Shown here: in pieces, positions 7,891 through 17,012 of the stretch
How the letters are laid out: each line of letters opens with the position of its first letter
Numbering within the stretch: position 1 is the stretch's first letter
NCBI GenBank assembly: GCA_022984795.1
Contig: JALIHJ010000042.1
Span: 168,501 to 232,500 of the forward strand
DNA length: 64,000 bases
Source: Fabrea salina
Taxonomy: Eukaryota > Ciliophora > Heterotrichea > Heterotrichida > Fabreidae
Reading direction: 5' to 3'
The notes under the pieces: model-generated
The model's database searches: none
Told to the model about the DNA's origin: nothing
The model's input: only the letters and a program-made list of their open reading frames with translations
Made by a program: the position numbers and the translations under genes

Positions 7891-10176
7891 TTATCTTTTT
7901 ATGAAATCTAGGTACTCAGTTCCGTGCTTTTCTAAGAAGTCTGCAAAGCCTCCAAGCAGTCTAAGGCCTTTCAAAACCTGCTCATCACCTAAGTTCTCCA
8001 GCACATGCTTGTAGCTTTCACACTGGCACTGACAACACTCCGTCTGGACTCTTTTAGCGTTAGAGTCTTCTTCAGTTGTGAACCCTTTGAAAAGTCCTTT
8101 TTGACCTGACTGGACTGAAAGACTTGGAGAAGAAGATCTTTCTACAACTAAGCTTTCTGCCGTGCCAAAACTGGGTTGTCTGTAAGCAGCTGTTTTTTTG
8201 TAGTTGAGGAGTTCCTGGGTCTCTTGGGAGTACTCTGCAGGGTGTTCGTTTATAGGCTCTGAAACAGAACGCATTCTTAAGGAGTCTTCTGCATTCTCGG
8301 GGTTTTCTGCGGAACTTCCAGTTTCTTGCTTTTTGGACTCTTCAACAGACTCCGCTGGAGTTGCTTCTTGGGACTGTGTTTGCTCTTCAGACTTCCAAGT
8401 GAGTCGCGAGAACTGCTCAGGTGTTTCTTCTGGGTACTTAACTTCGCTTTCTTCTATGCTTGGGAACTCTTCGTTTTCGATCCTCAAAGAAGGTTCGCCT
8501 GAACCTATTTCTACTCTGTCGTCCATAGGAACCTCTTCGAGTTTGAAAGGTGACTCTTGGGGGTCTTGGGGATCGGGAAAGTCAATGATTTCTTTAATGG
8601 ACTCGTTGACTTGTTTTTCTTGGAAAGCGTCTGGAAGTTCTTTGATTGAAATTGTGGGTTGTTGGACTTCTTGGGGTTCTTTTTCGTAAGGACTTTGGAG
8701 TCTTGAGGACTCTTTGGAGAACAAGTCAATTAGTCCGGGACTGAACCTTTCGGGGCTTGGACTTTTGGGTTCTTTTTCTTCTTGAGAAGTTAAGTTTTTC
8801 CCCTTCACTCGGATGTGGCCTTCTTCCTGGCCTCTTTTGGAACTAAGTACAGGTTCGAAGCTTTTGACGTGGCCGGCTTTCAGTTTGTTGTCTCGGAAGT
8901 CACTTATGCTTTTGCTTTCGTGAGTGAACTCCATTTCAGACTTGTCTTCGTCAGGTTCAGTTTTGACTCTTTCGGATTCTTGTTTAAGTTCTTCTTGCTT
9001 GGGTTCGTCTTTTTTGAGGTAAGAAGGTTTATCGAACCCACTCAGTCTCAAGTCTGTTTCGGACTTAACAGGTTGTAGTCGTCCAGACCTTCTCACAGCA
9101 ATCTTTTCGATTATGTTTTTTTTAATTGAGTTCCTGAAAGAAGCTATTTCTGACTCTGTGTACTCTGAGTTCTTAGTTTGGTCTTCTCTGGACCTAGGCG
9201 TTGAACTTATTGACTTTCTGGGAGTTGAGGCTAACTTATTGCTTCTTCCAGATCGAATGGAAGACCTTGGGGAATTAGCAGACTTGTTTTTGGCAGTTAT
9301 GTAGCCAGTTTTTTGGCTGATGCTGTTGGTTTTCTTTTTTTCAGGACTGTTTGTTTCGGACTTTTTGATCCAGTTAAGTTCTTCTGGCGTGGGTTCGTCG
9401 TCAGGTTTGTCCGAGTAGGTGTTTTGGATGATTGCTTTGGAAGACCCTTTGACTCTGTTGGCGTACTCAGCTCTTCTGACAGCCACTCTTTTCCTTTGTT
9501 CTTCTTTAACGTACTTTTGAGCCACTGAGTTGTGGAACAGGCTTTCTTTCAAAAGCTGGGACTCTTCGTAGTTCAAAGGAGTCAAAGAGTTCTTGGGAGC
9601 CGGACAAACTTCTTTGTAGTAAACACAGTCAGCTGTGCCTCCACAGTCTTCTACTTCAAAGTCCCCTTCTTGGAGTTCTTCTTGTTCCTCGCCTGCTTCT
9701 AAGGGTCTAGTTTCAGTTATGCACTTTCCTTCGCGAAAGTCTTCTGAAGTAGGACTTCTAACTTTTTTGATGATTTTAGTAAAAGCCCCTGAGTCTTCAG
9801 AGCACTCTTCACACACTAAGGGCTGGTTCGAGGGGCGGACTTTAGGAGGGTGCTCGTTGTAGGTGTGGGAAATCTTTTCAATAGCTTTGGTGCCACAGAC
9901 ACTGCACCCCACTACGTAGTCTTCGGCAGTCACTACTCCGAGGCGACTTACGGTAGGTGACTGGTAACGGGGAGAGGCTGAAACTCCTTCTCTGATCTTA
10001 AGGTCCATAACGCTGTTGGACCTGCCTGACCTAGTGGGTGAAGAAAAGGTCATGCTTGAAAACTCCAAACTCGAACTTGTTTTGCCTGCTAAGAACTGCT
10101 TAGTGTAGTGCTGCTTGAACCAGTTCTGTAAAACCTGGACCTTAGTAGGGGTTTGTTGGGTGGAAGATTCTTTCAT
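7891..10176 (-). CDS. Large acidic disordered protein with paired CxxC motifs
   Basis: A 761-residue protein of unknown function. Near the N-terminus are a C-S-V-C and a C-E-E-C pair about 35 residues apart (GCSVCGTKAIEK and LVCEECSED), a likely single zinc site. Residues 200-700 are low-complexity and rich in Glu, Ser, Pro and Lys (EEVPMDDRVEIGSGEPS, QSQEATPAESVEESKK). The last 60 residues look folded, with a Cys cluster (ECCQCQCESYKHVLENLG) and a helix (LLGGFADFLEKHGTEYL). It could be a scaffold. The start ATG has the context TTAAATAAATG. It ends convergent to the basic protein with a two-base gap. Confidence 0.7.
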   Translation of the reverse strand: MKESSTQQTPTKVQVLQNWFKQHYTKQFLAGKTSSSLEFSSMTFSSPTRSGRSNSVMDLKIREGVSASPRYQSPTVSRLGVVTAEDYVVGCSVCGTKAIEKISHTYNEHPPKVRPSNQPLVCEECSEDSGAFTKIIKKVRSPTSEDFREGKCITETRPLEAGEEQEELQEGDFEVEDCGGTADCVYYKEVCPAPKNSLTPLNYEESQLLKESLFHNSVAQKYVKEEQRKRVAVRRAEYANRVKGSSKAIIQNTYSDKPDDEPTPEELNWIKKSETNSPEKKKTNSISQKTGYITAKNKSANSPRSSIRSGRSNKLASTPRKSISSTPRSREDQTKNSEYTESEIASFRNSIKKNIIEKIAVRRSGRLQPVKSETDLRLSGFDKPSYLKKDEPKQEELKQESERVKTEPDEDKSEMEFTHESKSISDFRDNKLKAGHVKSFEPVLSSKRGQEEGHIRVKGKNLTSQEEKEPKSPSPERFSPGLIDLFSKESSRLQSPYEKEPQEVQQPTISIKELPDAFQEKQVNESIKEIIDFPDPQDPQESPFKLEEVPMDDRVEIGSGEPSLRIENEEFPSIEESEVKYPEETPEQFSRLTWKSEEQTQSQEATPAESVEESKKQETGSSAENPENAEDSLRMRSVSEPINEHPAEYSQETQELLNYKKTAAYRQPSFGTAESLVVERSSSPSLSVQSGQKGLFKGFTTEEDSNAKRVQTECCQCQCESYKHVLENLGDEQVLKGLRLLGGFADFLEKHGTEYLDFIKR

Positions 10177-10197
10177 TTATTTAACGGATTAAAATTG

Positions 10198-11112
10198 CTA
10201 CTTAATTCCTATTAGATTTTTTATGTGCTCGTTGAGCCAAAACAAAACGGCCATTGTAGGCACTACTTTAAGTAGAGTTGGCACTAATCCGTTGTAGAAC
10301 CCAGGCACTCCTTCAGTTGCCATTATAAACTTAACGCACTCAACAATATTGTTGTAAGGAACGTTTTTGGTCGGTGAAAAAGCTTTAAGTTGCATTTTCC
10401 TCCGGAGCAAGTCGCTTGGGTAAGTCAAGACAGTTGCAGTAGTGCCTGCAGCTGCTCCTAAGAATAAGTTCATCGTTCCAAACTTGGGGTCGTCAGCAGG
10501 CGGCATGTACTTGCTCTTAAGCAAGTCGAAAGTAGTCATCTTAATCCCAATGAAAGGACCTATTCCGGCAAGCGTCATTCCAATCCCTCTATAAAGCCCC
10601 ACTACTCCTTCTTGTTTAAAGATCCGGACTCCTTCTTTTACCAAGCCTTCACTGGCCTTTTTAGTGTCAATTGACAAGTAGGTCCTTACTAAGTCAATTG
10701 GGTACGTGAAGAAGCTCGCGCAGATACCCGAAATGCTTCCACAAGCCAACAACCACCCTTTGTGTCTAGGGTTGTCTTCAGGCAGCAGGTAGTTCTTGGA
10801 CTTTTCGAAGGCGTAGAACTCTATTGCAGAGAAAGGCACTATTCTTATAATGTTGCTTCCGTTTCCTTTGAAGAACCCAGTAAGTCCTTCCGTTTGGTAG
10901 AACTGCTTCATAGAATGGACCAAGCTAACCCCTGCGTACTCTTTGGTAGAGCACTGTCTGATGATTTTAAGTCGCTCAAAGGGCGCCGTGACCGTTCTAG
11001 AAATGCCCCCTGAAATGCCTCCTGAAAGCAGGTGCCAAAACTTACTGTCGTCGTTAGGCAGAGGCAAGGGAATCGGAACGGTGTATGTGTGTTTAGGTTT
11101 TTTATCTCCCAT
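10198..11112 (-). CDS. Mitochondrial carrier family transporter (SLC25)
   Basis: A 304-residue carrier with three repeats of about 95 residues. Each odd helix ends in the P-x-[DE]-x-x-[RK] signature: APFERLKIIRQ, YPIDLVRTYLS and YPSDLLRRKMQ. The sequence around GGISGGISRTVTAPFERLK and FFKGNGSNIIRIVPFSAIEF is closest to the adenine nucleotide/CoA branch (SLC25A16, A24, A42) of inner-membrane carriers. There are no N-terminal EF-hands, so it is not a full-length SCaMC. I start it at ATG 11112 (MGDKKPKHTYT) after AAAATATTA. The frame is open further upstream but would overlap the WNK kinase gene. Transported substrate: not determinable. Confidence 0.88.
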   Translation of the reverse strand: MGDKKPKHTYTVPIPLPLPNDDSKFWHLLSGGISGGISRTVTAPFERLKIIRQCSTKEYAGVSLVHSMKQFYQTEGLTGFFKGNGSNIIRIVPFSAIEFYAFEKSKNYLLPEDNPRHKGWLLACGSISGICASFFTYPIDLVRTYLSIDTKKASEGLVKEGVRIFKQEGVVGLYRGIGMTLAGIGPFIGIKMTTFDLLKSKYMPPADDPKFGTMNLFLGAAAGTTATVLTYPSDLLRRKMQLKAFSPTKNVPYNNIVECVKFIMATEGVPGFYNGLVPTLLKVVPTMAVLFWLNEHIKNLIGIK

Positions 11113-11140
11113 TAATATTTTACATACTATTATTAAACAA

Positions 11141-12835
11141 CTAAGTAAATCCAGGGATAAGCTTTTCTTCCAAGTCGTTCTGTGAAGGTTTCTTGGCAAT
11201 ACTCTTCTTCCTGACTAGGTTTTTAGCTCCCCACTTTTTTTTTCTTTCGAAAGAGGTCATGATATGGTCCCATAAAGGCTTGTTAACAACTCCGTTTACA
11301 ATGAACCCTGCGTTCTCCTGGAACCTTTTGACCAGACACTCAGTTTTTTTTCCGTAGTAACCGTCTAACTTGCTGCGTACGTTCATAATGCTGCTTAAAG
11401 CTTCTTGTAGCAACTTAACGTCAGAAGGGTCGTTTGGTTTGTTTTTGGAAAGTTGTTGTTTGAGAGGAGGGAACTGGATGTCGTCTTTTTCCTGCATGAG
11501 TTCTAGTACGGACTTAATATGCTCTTTGCACTCTTCTTTTTCGTGTTCAATTGGCGAAATGTTTCCACTTGAAAAGGGCGAAACCTTGTGTTTTTGGATC
11601 TTATGCAGGTTTTCTAGTGAAGACACTGAAAAGGACAAGTTCAGGGTTTCGTAGTGTTTAGAGTCAGTTAGTTTTTCTTGGATGCTTGCTGTGAGTGAGT
11701 TAGTGAATTCTTCAGGCAAGTTTAACTCGCAAAGAATCTCTTTTGCAATCTGTGAAGGAGTGTCTTGTGAAAGGTTGTAAGGAAACTCCACCTTAAGGAT
11801 CTTAGTGCCCTCTGAGTCCCTGATGCCTAAGCGTATGCTTAAGTTGAGTTCTTCAAAGGAACTACTTGGGTCTGGCTTCACTTGGGCAAGTGTGGGTGTG
11901 TACTTTTCAACAGAGCAGTCTTCAACTACTTCCACAGGCAAGTGGAGTTTTCCTGGGTTTTCCTGGGCTGAAAGGAAGCTGTGGTTTAAGAGTTCTTGTG
12001 CACTAGGGCGTTGGCTGCCAGGGAGCAGGCACAGATTCAAGAAGTCTTTGACTTCTGCGTCTAGGATTCTGTGTAAGCCAGAGGGCTTTACTCCTTGGCT
12101 GATCTTTTTGTAGATTTCTACTGGAGTTTTGCAGTCTGAGTAAGGAACACTAGAAGTAACTATTTCCAACAAGCACAGTCCAAAAGACCATATGTCAGCA
12201 CTTGGTCCGTAGTGCTCTTCAAAAACTTCAGGGGCCATGTACTGAGGAGTGCCTATTATGGTTTTGGTGTACGAGTTCTTCATAAAAGTAGACTGCCCTA
12301 AGTCACCAATTCTTAACTCGCCAGTGGCTGAACTCACAAAGATGTTGTCAGGTTTAAGGTCTCTGTGGATGATGGCGTAAGGCTTAGTTGAGTGTAGGTA
12401 GTGAAGCCCCCTCAGTATACTCCGACACCACTGCTTAACTACTTTTAAGTGGGGTCTCTTAAACCTTTTCAAGTACTGCTTTAAAGAGCCTCCAGTCATT
12501 ATTTCTGTAATGAAAACTACCTGGTCTTTGTTGTACCAAGCACTTTTGAAGTTTATGATGTTTTCATGGTTGAGTTGCTGGATCATCTTGATTTCGTCCC
12601 TTAAACTTTCAAGTTCTGCCTTCGTCATTGAGTTGGTTTTCATCACGTTCCAAGCCACTTCGCAACCTGTTTCGTTGTCAAAAGCTTTGTACACATGCTT
12701 GAAAGTGCCGCTTCCGATTTCTTCATTTAACTACTTAGAACTTACCTTGATGTACCTGCCTTTCGGAGACACCTCTACTGGTTCGCACTTGAGCTTTCTA
12801 GTGAGTTCTTTTAAGAACTTGCCCTGCAGTTCCAT
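11141..12835 (-). CDS. WNK-family protein kinase with C-terminal peptidoglycan-binding-like domain
   Basis: Two exons: 12835-12746 (30 codons) and 12730-11141 (529 codons plus TAG), 559 aa in total. The intron 12745-12731 interrupts the very start of the kinase domain; splicing restores GRYIK-LNEEIGSGTFKHVYK. The lysine lies in the glycine loop (Lys41 in TFKHVY) and the usual VAIK lysine is replaced by Asn58 (EVAWNVM). This is the diagnostic WNK arrangement. HRDLKPDN, GDLG and MAPE motifs are intact. A second region (about residues 290-355, LNLSIRLGIRDSEG..QDTPSQIAKEILCEL) resembles the PF/OSR1-C domain that binds RFx[VI] peptides in WNKs. The last 75 residues (VKLLQEALSS..LDGYYGKKTECLVKRFQENAG..GVVNKPLWDHI) match the pattern of a PG_binding_1 fold. 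WNKs control ion transport and osmotic response through SPAK/OSR1 kinases. Confidence 0.9.
12731..12745 (-). other. 15-nt spliceosomal intron
   Basis: On the minus strand it reads GTAAGTTCTAAGTAG, in phase 0, with A at position 10 and a terminal in-frame TAG. Its reality is strongly supported by protein homology. It splits the WNK glycine-rich loop region, and both sides are needed for a complete kinase domain. Confidence 0.93.
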
Positions 12836-12840
12836 TATTA

Positions 12841-13470
12841 TTACTTAAGAAAAGGATTTTGAGCTTTCTCACTCCCAATTGTAGTTTCTTCGCCGTGTCC
12901 AGTAATGACTCTTGTGTCATTTGGAAGGTTCAGTATTTTGCTTCTCAAAGACTCCATGATTTGCTCGTAACTTCCTCCGGGCAAGTCAGTTCTTCCTATT
13001 GACCCGCAAAACAAAGTATCCCCACTCACTAAAACTGAGTCGTTTGGGAAGTAAAAGCAACAGGAACCCTGTGTGTGTCCTGGAGTGTAAAGGCACCTAC
13101 CTCCGCGTACCAGTAGTTCTTGTCCGTCTTGGAGGGCGTTCTCGGGTGGCTTCAAAGTTTTATTTGGAGAAGGCAGTCCTAAGAACATGCACTGCAGGGG
13201 CAAACTCAACCACAGTTGTCTGTCACCTTCGTGGTAAAATACCGGTGCAGAGGTGTACTCCTTAACTTCTGCAGTTGCAAGGATGTGGTCTAGGTGGGCA
13301 TGCGTGATTAGTATTTGCTTGATTATGTAGCCTTTAGAGTTTATAAGCGATATGATCCTTTCAGGATCCCCGCCTGGGTCTACAAGAACTGCTTCCATAG
13401 TTTCTGGGTCCGCAATAATCACCATGTTGCACCCCAAAGGCCCTACAGCTAGCACTTCAACTATTGCCAT
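12841..13470 (-). CDS. MBL-fold hydrolase, glyoxalase II-like
   Basis: A 209-residue metallo-beta-lactamase-fold protein. The metal-binding motif is THAHLDH. Further ligands are in YTPGHTQGS, the bridging Asp in SGDTLFCGSIGR, and the last His in ITGHGEET. The N-terminus (LGCNMVIIADPETMEAVLVDPGGDPERI) is typical of the YcbL/glyoxalase II group, which hydrolyses thioesters such as S-D-lactoylglutathione. It lacks the C-terminal substrate-binding helices of true glyoxalase II, so a short YcbL-type enzyme is more likely and the substrate is uncertain. It lies five bases upstream of the kinase start on the same strand, and six bases separate it from the nephrocystin-like gene. Confidence 0.88.
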   Translation of the reverse strand: MAIVEVLAVGPLGCNMVIIADPETMEAVLVDPGGDPERIISLINSKGYIIKQILITHAHLDHILATAEVKEYTSAPVFYHEGDRQLWLSLPLQCMFLGLPSPNKTLKPPENALQDGQELLVRGGRCLYTPGHTQGSCCFYFPNDSVLVSGDTLFCGSIGRTDLPGGSYEQIMESLRSKILNLPNDTRVITGHGEETTIGSEKAQNPFLK

Positions 13471-13476
13471 TTTAAT

Positions 13477-16400
13477 TTACTCGTATTCAATTTTAAACAT
13501 AATAACCTCAAAAATGTTTTCTTCGGTGTCAGACGCAAACACACAAACCTCTGCCAAACTAGGCTGGTGCACAGCTGGAATGTATACTGGCAGGTACCCC
13601 TTAGCTCCACCTTCTAAGCCCATTCTAGGCTCTCTGACTTCTAACACGTTGGGGTGGGAAGACCTAAAGTGGAACATTGCCCAGGACTGACTTCTGTTCA
13701 TAAACACTATTTTCTTAGTTGAGTCCTGCCCTACTTTGGCTTTGATTTCGTAAACAGTGTTGATGCTGCTAGCTGAACTTTGAATCGTAAGCACCCAAGC
13801 GTGCACTAAGCGTTTGTGGTAAATGTCTACACAGTGGATTCTGACTCTCTGGATTTGAGTAGAGTCACTCCGAACTATCACTGGCAAGCTGTTGACACTT
13901 CTAGGCAGCAGAGTGAAGGGTTGGTCGTGAGGCGCCGAAAAAGAAACCACTTTGGGGTGGGAAGAGTAAAGTTTAACAGTTCTGGCTTCATCTCCTGGAC
14001 ACGCCAAGCGTAGCGAGGTTGTTTGGCCTGTAGTTACATTTACGTCCACTCCTACGTAGGAGTGCAACTTCACTTCCCAGTTGGCTTTGACTTCTGAAGC
14101 GTATGGGTCTTCGTAAGCTAGTATGTTGAAACTTATGACTTTGGGTGCTGGAGGCACTTTTAGTTCTACTGATATTTCGCTTTCTGACTCCCACTGCACT
14201 ATAGACTTGGGCAAAGTGCACCTTAGAATAGGTTTGTGTAGGCTTTTTTGTGACCCAAACAAAGGAGGGATACACAGTTTGACAGTTCTGTTTTCGCTTT
14301 CATAGTACCTAAAAGTGTGGTCTATGGGAGCGGCCTCAGGAACTATCTCTAGTTCCAGAGCACAAAGTGGGCCTGCTTTGCTTTGGTGGACCCACGCAGA
14401 TATCATTTTGGGTTTGGGTTCCCAACTTAGGAACTTAAAAATCACTGGGCAGCTTTCTCCTGGTCTCAAAATTATAGAGTTGTCTTCGGTAATCATGTCG
14501 TACTCAGAAGGTCTGTCAAAGTCCTGACGGCTCACCCACCACTGCCACTCAGAGACTTCCTTAACTACAATTAGTTCGGAGTCGTCACAGACTACTGTAA
14601 AGCATTCTTCTGTGTTTTGGGGGTTCTTGACTAAGTACTGGAAAGCAAAAGCTTTGCCTGCCCTGGCGTGGATTTTCTCAGCTGTGCTTAGGTATTCCCT
14701 GATGGCCTGTTTAATCACCATTGGTTTTTGGGCTTGTCTGACCATGTTGAGTTCCTGGATTTGTTTGTCTTTTTCCCAGTACTCGTCTTTTCTTTCTAGG
14801 TTTTTGGCTTTTTTGTACTCCATGATTCTTAGTTTCTTTCTGGAGTCTTCATCGTCCACTGGCAAGGGTTTTTGTGCCTGGTCCATTTGGATTTCTTTGG
14901 CCCTTACTTTGTACTTGTGTCTGGCTTGGGCTCCTGAAAGCTTCTTGGGGCACTGCGAAGGCTGGGCTCTTACAGAAGCACTTACTCCTTGGTTCCTTAT
15001 AAGTAACTGCAAGCTTCCAATTTGGTTGTCGTCTTTAAACACTGGAAACTCCTTTGTAACTACTACACTGGGTTTTCCTTGTCTAAGGGCTTCTACTAAG
15101 TGCACTCGGGCATTTCCAATGTGCATGTGGCTTTCTGCGTCCCAGATTTCAACAGTAAGGTTCTTTTGCAAAAGGTACTTGGCAAAGTCCAGTTCATCCC
15201 AACTGCAGGGTTCCACCTCGAACTTAATAACTATTTCCTGGTCAGAAGAGGCACTGTCAATAACCCAAGGAGCTCCTTTTTCTCCTTGTCTTATTTTGCC
15301 CACTTCAGACATCATGTGGGCAAAAGTGTAGAACTTAAGTCCAAAAAACACCCTTTCAGGCAACTCGCTTCCTCTCAGCGGAGGACGGTAAGCAAGGAAC
15401 TGGAAAATAAAGTTACTGGCTTTTAGTGGGTCTTGAGCCTCTACGTCAAGTCTAGGCTTGTAAACAGGAGCTACTTCTTCATGGTCCATAAGCCCCCTTA
15501 CTCCTGCCCTTACAAGTCTTGCTTTGTCAGCTCTCGTTAAAGCACGTGGAATTTCAACTGGTAGGGCTGCGAACTCTTGAGAGTACTCTGAAAAAGGTTT
15601 GGGACGTCCCACTGCGTCTAAGTAGCTGTAATCAGGGTGGGACTCGTATTGGGGAGCTAGTTCTTCAGGTTCAGCATACAAAGTCTGGACTTGGACTTCT
15701 GACTTGGGAACAGGAGGAGGTGGTTCTATCTCAACTACCTTTGAAGAAGCTTGTCTGTTTCTTTCAACAGCAAGTTCGTCTTGTAACTTCTTAAGTTCTC
15801 TTTGCTTTTCCCTTTCCAAGTCCCTTTTTATTCTTTCGATGTCTTGTTTGGGCTGGTGAGTTATGCTTATGTTGCTTGTTGAAGTGTCCCCAGAAGATAG
15901 GCTGAAACTCAGAATCAAGTCCAGTGCTCCTTGAGGCTCCCAAAGTATTTTTCCAGACACTGACCTTCCAGGTCCTGTTTGCATCCTCATTTCAAACTCG
16001 CCTTGTCCTTGCCCTACGTAGTAAGCCCAAGAAACTGTAATGCGTATGTAGTCTTCTGATTCACCTGCTTTTCTAGGAACTGTTAAGCTGTACTCAAGCT
16101 CAAAAACCAAAGCTACAAGTGGATCCCTAATGGCTCTTTTTATAGTCACAATGCTTGAAGCTTCTAAGGTGTTAAACGAAGTAGGTCTAAGAAGTGCTGC
16201 ACTTTCAGGCCCACTGCCTCCTAAGTAGCACCAAGTGTTATGTTGGCCCAGCAGAATTCTTCTTTCGTTGATTTTGGGTTTTCGGTTGTCAGAGACTCCG
16301 TAGTTGTCTTCGCGCCACTTGTTTCCAAAGTCTACAACTTTCCTGTCAATGGCATCAGCGTTTTCTATACTGATGTCGTTAACGTTGAGAGTCGAACTTT

Positions 16401-16989
16401 CAGAAAGGTAAATTGGTTGTTCAGCTGACCTAGGCAGGTGCCTTCCTTCGAGTCCCGGAAGCACTTCGTGTGGCCCGCAAAAGCAGTTAGCTGGCAAAAT
16501 GTCAAACACGTTTTTGAGTTGGTCACAGATGCTGACCGTGTAGTAAAGGTAAAGTCCTTGCTTGACTTCTTGTTTGCTGAGGTGGACAAGCTCCCTGGGG
16601 GACCCTGAGTAGACGTAGGAGTACTGGTCTCCTTCAGAGAAGCAGAACAGCTTGCACCAGCCCACAGGTGTGAAAATCCCGCTTTCTGACTCCCACAAAA
16701 CTTCACAGACTCCTTCGACTTCTTCGTTCTTCAAAGGAGAGTGGTAGTATGTAACTAACTCACTTCCAAACCTAAACGTCCGCCCTAAGAAACTGTTTCC
16801 TTTTTTGAAGTATAAAGACAGAGAAAACCGAAGTTCCCCAAATTGATAGTTGCCGCCTTCGAAACTTGTAATTTTAAGAAAGAAAGGACTAGACACTGGT
16901 TCTTTTTTGGCCTCTTCTGTAGCTGGAATGGGCTCGTGCAGCACGAAGTTCCGCGACCATTCTCTTGCTGCGCTTTTGTCTATTTCCAT
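13477..16989 (-). CDS. NPHP4: Nephrocystin-4-like ciliary transition-zone protein
   Basis: An 1170-residue protein. The N-terminal third is beta-rich (FFLKITSFEGGNYQFGELRF..GRTFRFGSELVTYYHSPL), followed by LLGQHNTWCYLGGSG and a segment with LVALVFELEYSLTVP, which recall NPHP4. A charged helix at about 380-420 precedes a second beta-rich half with repeated Ig-like (MSP-type) sheets (VVKEVSEWQWWVSRQDFDRP, KMISAWVHQSKAG). NPHP4 works with NPHP1 and RPGRIP1L at the transition zone, gating entry of proteins to the cilium, which fits a heavily ciliated cell. Human NPHP4 is about 1,430 aa, so this copy is somewhat shorter. The assignment rests on overall pattern, not on a catalytic motif; another MSP-domain ciliary protein is the main alternative. 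Confidence 0.68.
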   Translation of the reverse strand: MEIDKSAAREWSRNFVLHEPIPATEEAKKEPVSSPFFLKITSFEGGNYQFGELRFSLSLYFKKGNSFLGRTFRFGSELVTYYHSPLKNEEVEGVCEVLWESESGIFTPVGWCKLFCFSEGDQYSYVYSGSPRELVHLSKQEVKQGLYLYYTVSICDQLKNVFDILPANCFCGPHEVLPGLEGRHLPRSAEQPIYLSESSTLNVNDISIENADAIDRKVVDFGNKWREDNYGVSDNRKPKINERRILLGQHNTWCYLGGSGPESAALLRPTSFNTLEASSIVTIKRAIRDPLVALVFELEYSLTVPRKAGESEDYIRITVSWAYYVGQGQGEFEMRMQTGPGRSVSGKILWEPQGALDLILSFSLSSGDTSTSNISITHQPKQDIERIKRDLEREKQRELKKLQDELAVERNRQASSKVVEIEPPPPVPKSEVQVQTLYAEPEELAPQYESHPDYSYLDAVGRPKPFSEYSQEFAALPVEIPRALTRADKARLVRAGVRGLMDHEEVAPVYKPRLDVEAQDPLKASNFIFQFLAYRPPLRGSELPERVFFGLKFYTFAHMMSEVGKIRQGEKGAPWVIDSASSDQEIVIKFEVEPCSWDELDFAKYLLQKNLTVEIWDAESHMHIGNARVHLVEALRQGKPSVVVTKEFPVFKDDNQIGSLQLLIRNQGVSASVRAQPSQCPKKLSGAQARHKYKVRAKEIQMDQAQKPLPVDDEDSRKKLRIMEYKKAKNLERKDEYWEKDKQIQELNMVRQAQKPMVIKQAIREYLSTAEKIHARAGKAFAFQYLVKNPQNTEECFTVVCDDSELIVVKEVSEWQWWVSRQDFDRPSEYDMITEDNSIILRPGESCPVIFKFLSWEPKPKMISAWVHQSKAGPLCALELEIVPEAAPIDHTFRYYESENRTVKLCIPPLFGSQKSLHKPILRCTLPKSIVQWESESEISVELKVPPAPKVISFNILAYEDPYASEVKANWEVKLHSYVGVDVNVTTGQTTSLRLACPGDEARTVKLYSSHPKVVSFSAPHDQPFTLLPRSVNSLPVIVRSDSTQIQRVRIHCVDIYHKRLVHAWVLTIQSSASSINTVYEIKAKVGQDSTKKIVFMNRSQSWAMFHFRSSHPNVLEVREPRMGLEGGAKGYLPVYIPAVHQPSLAEVCVFASDTEENIFEVIMFKIEYE

Positions 16990-17012
16990 TTAAATTCTTA
17001 GGATGCTTGAAG

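Noticed and set aside
8204-8689. A 161-codon plus-strand frame opposite the large acidic protein
   Set aside because: It is a shadow of a low-complexity Ser/Glu-rich gene; the minus frame is far longer and has better composition.
14612-15331. A 239-codon plus-strand frame opposite the nephrocystin-like gene
   Set aside because: It lies wholly inside a 1,170-codon frame on the other strand and has no recognisable domain.
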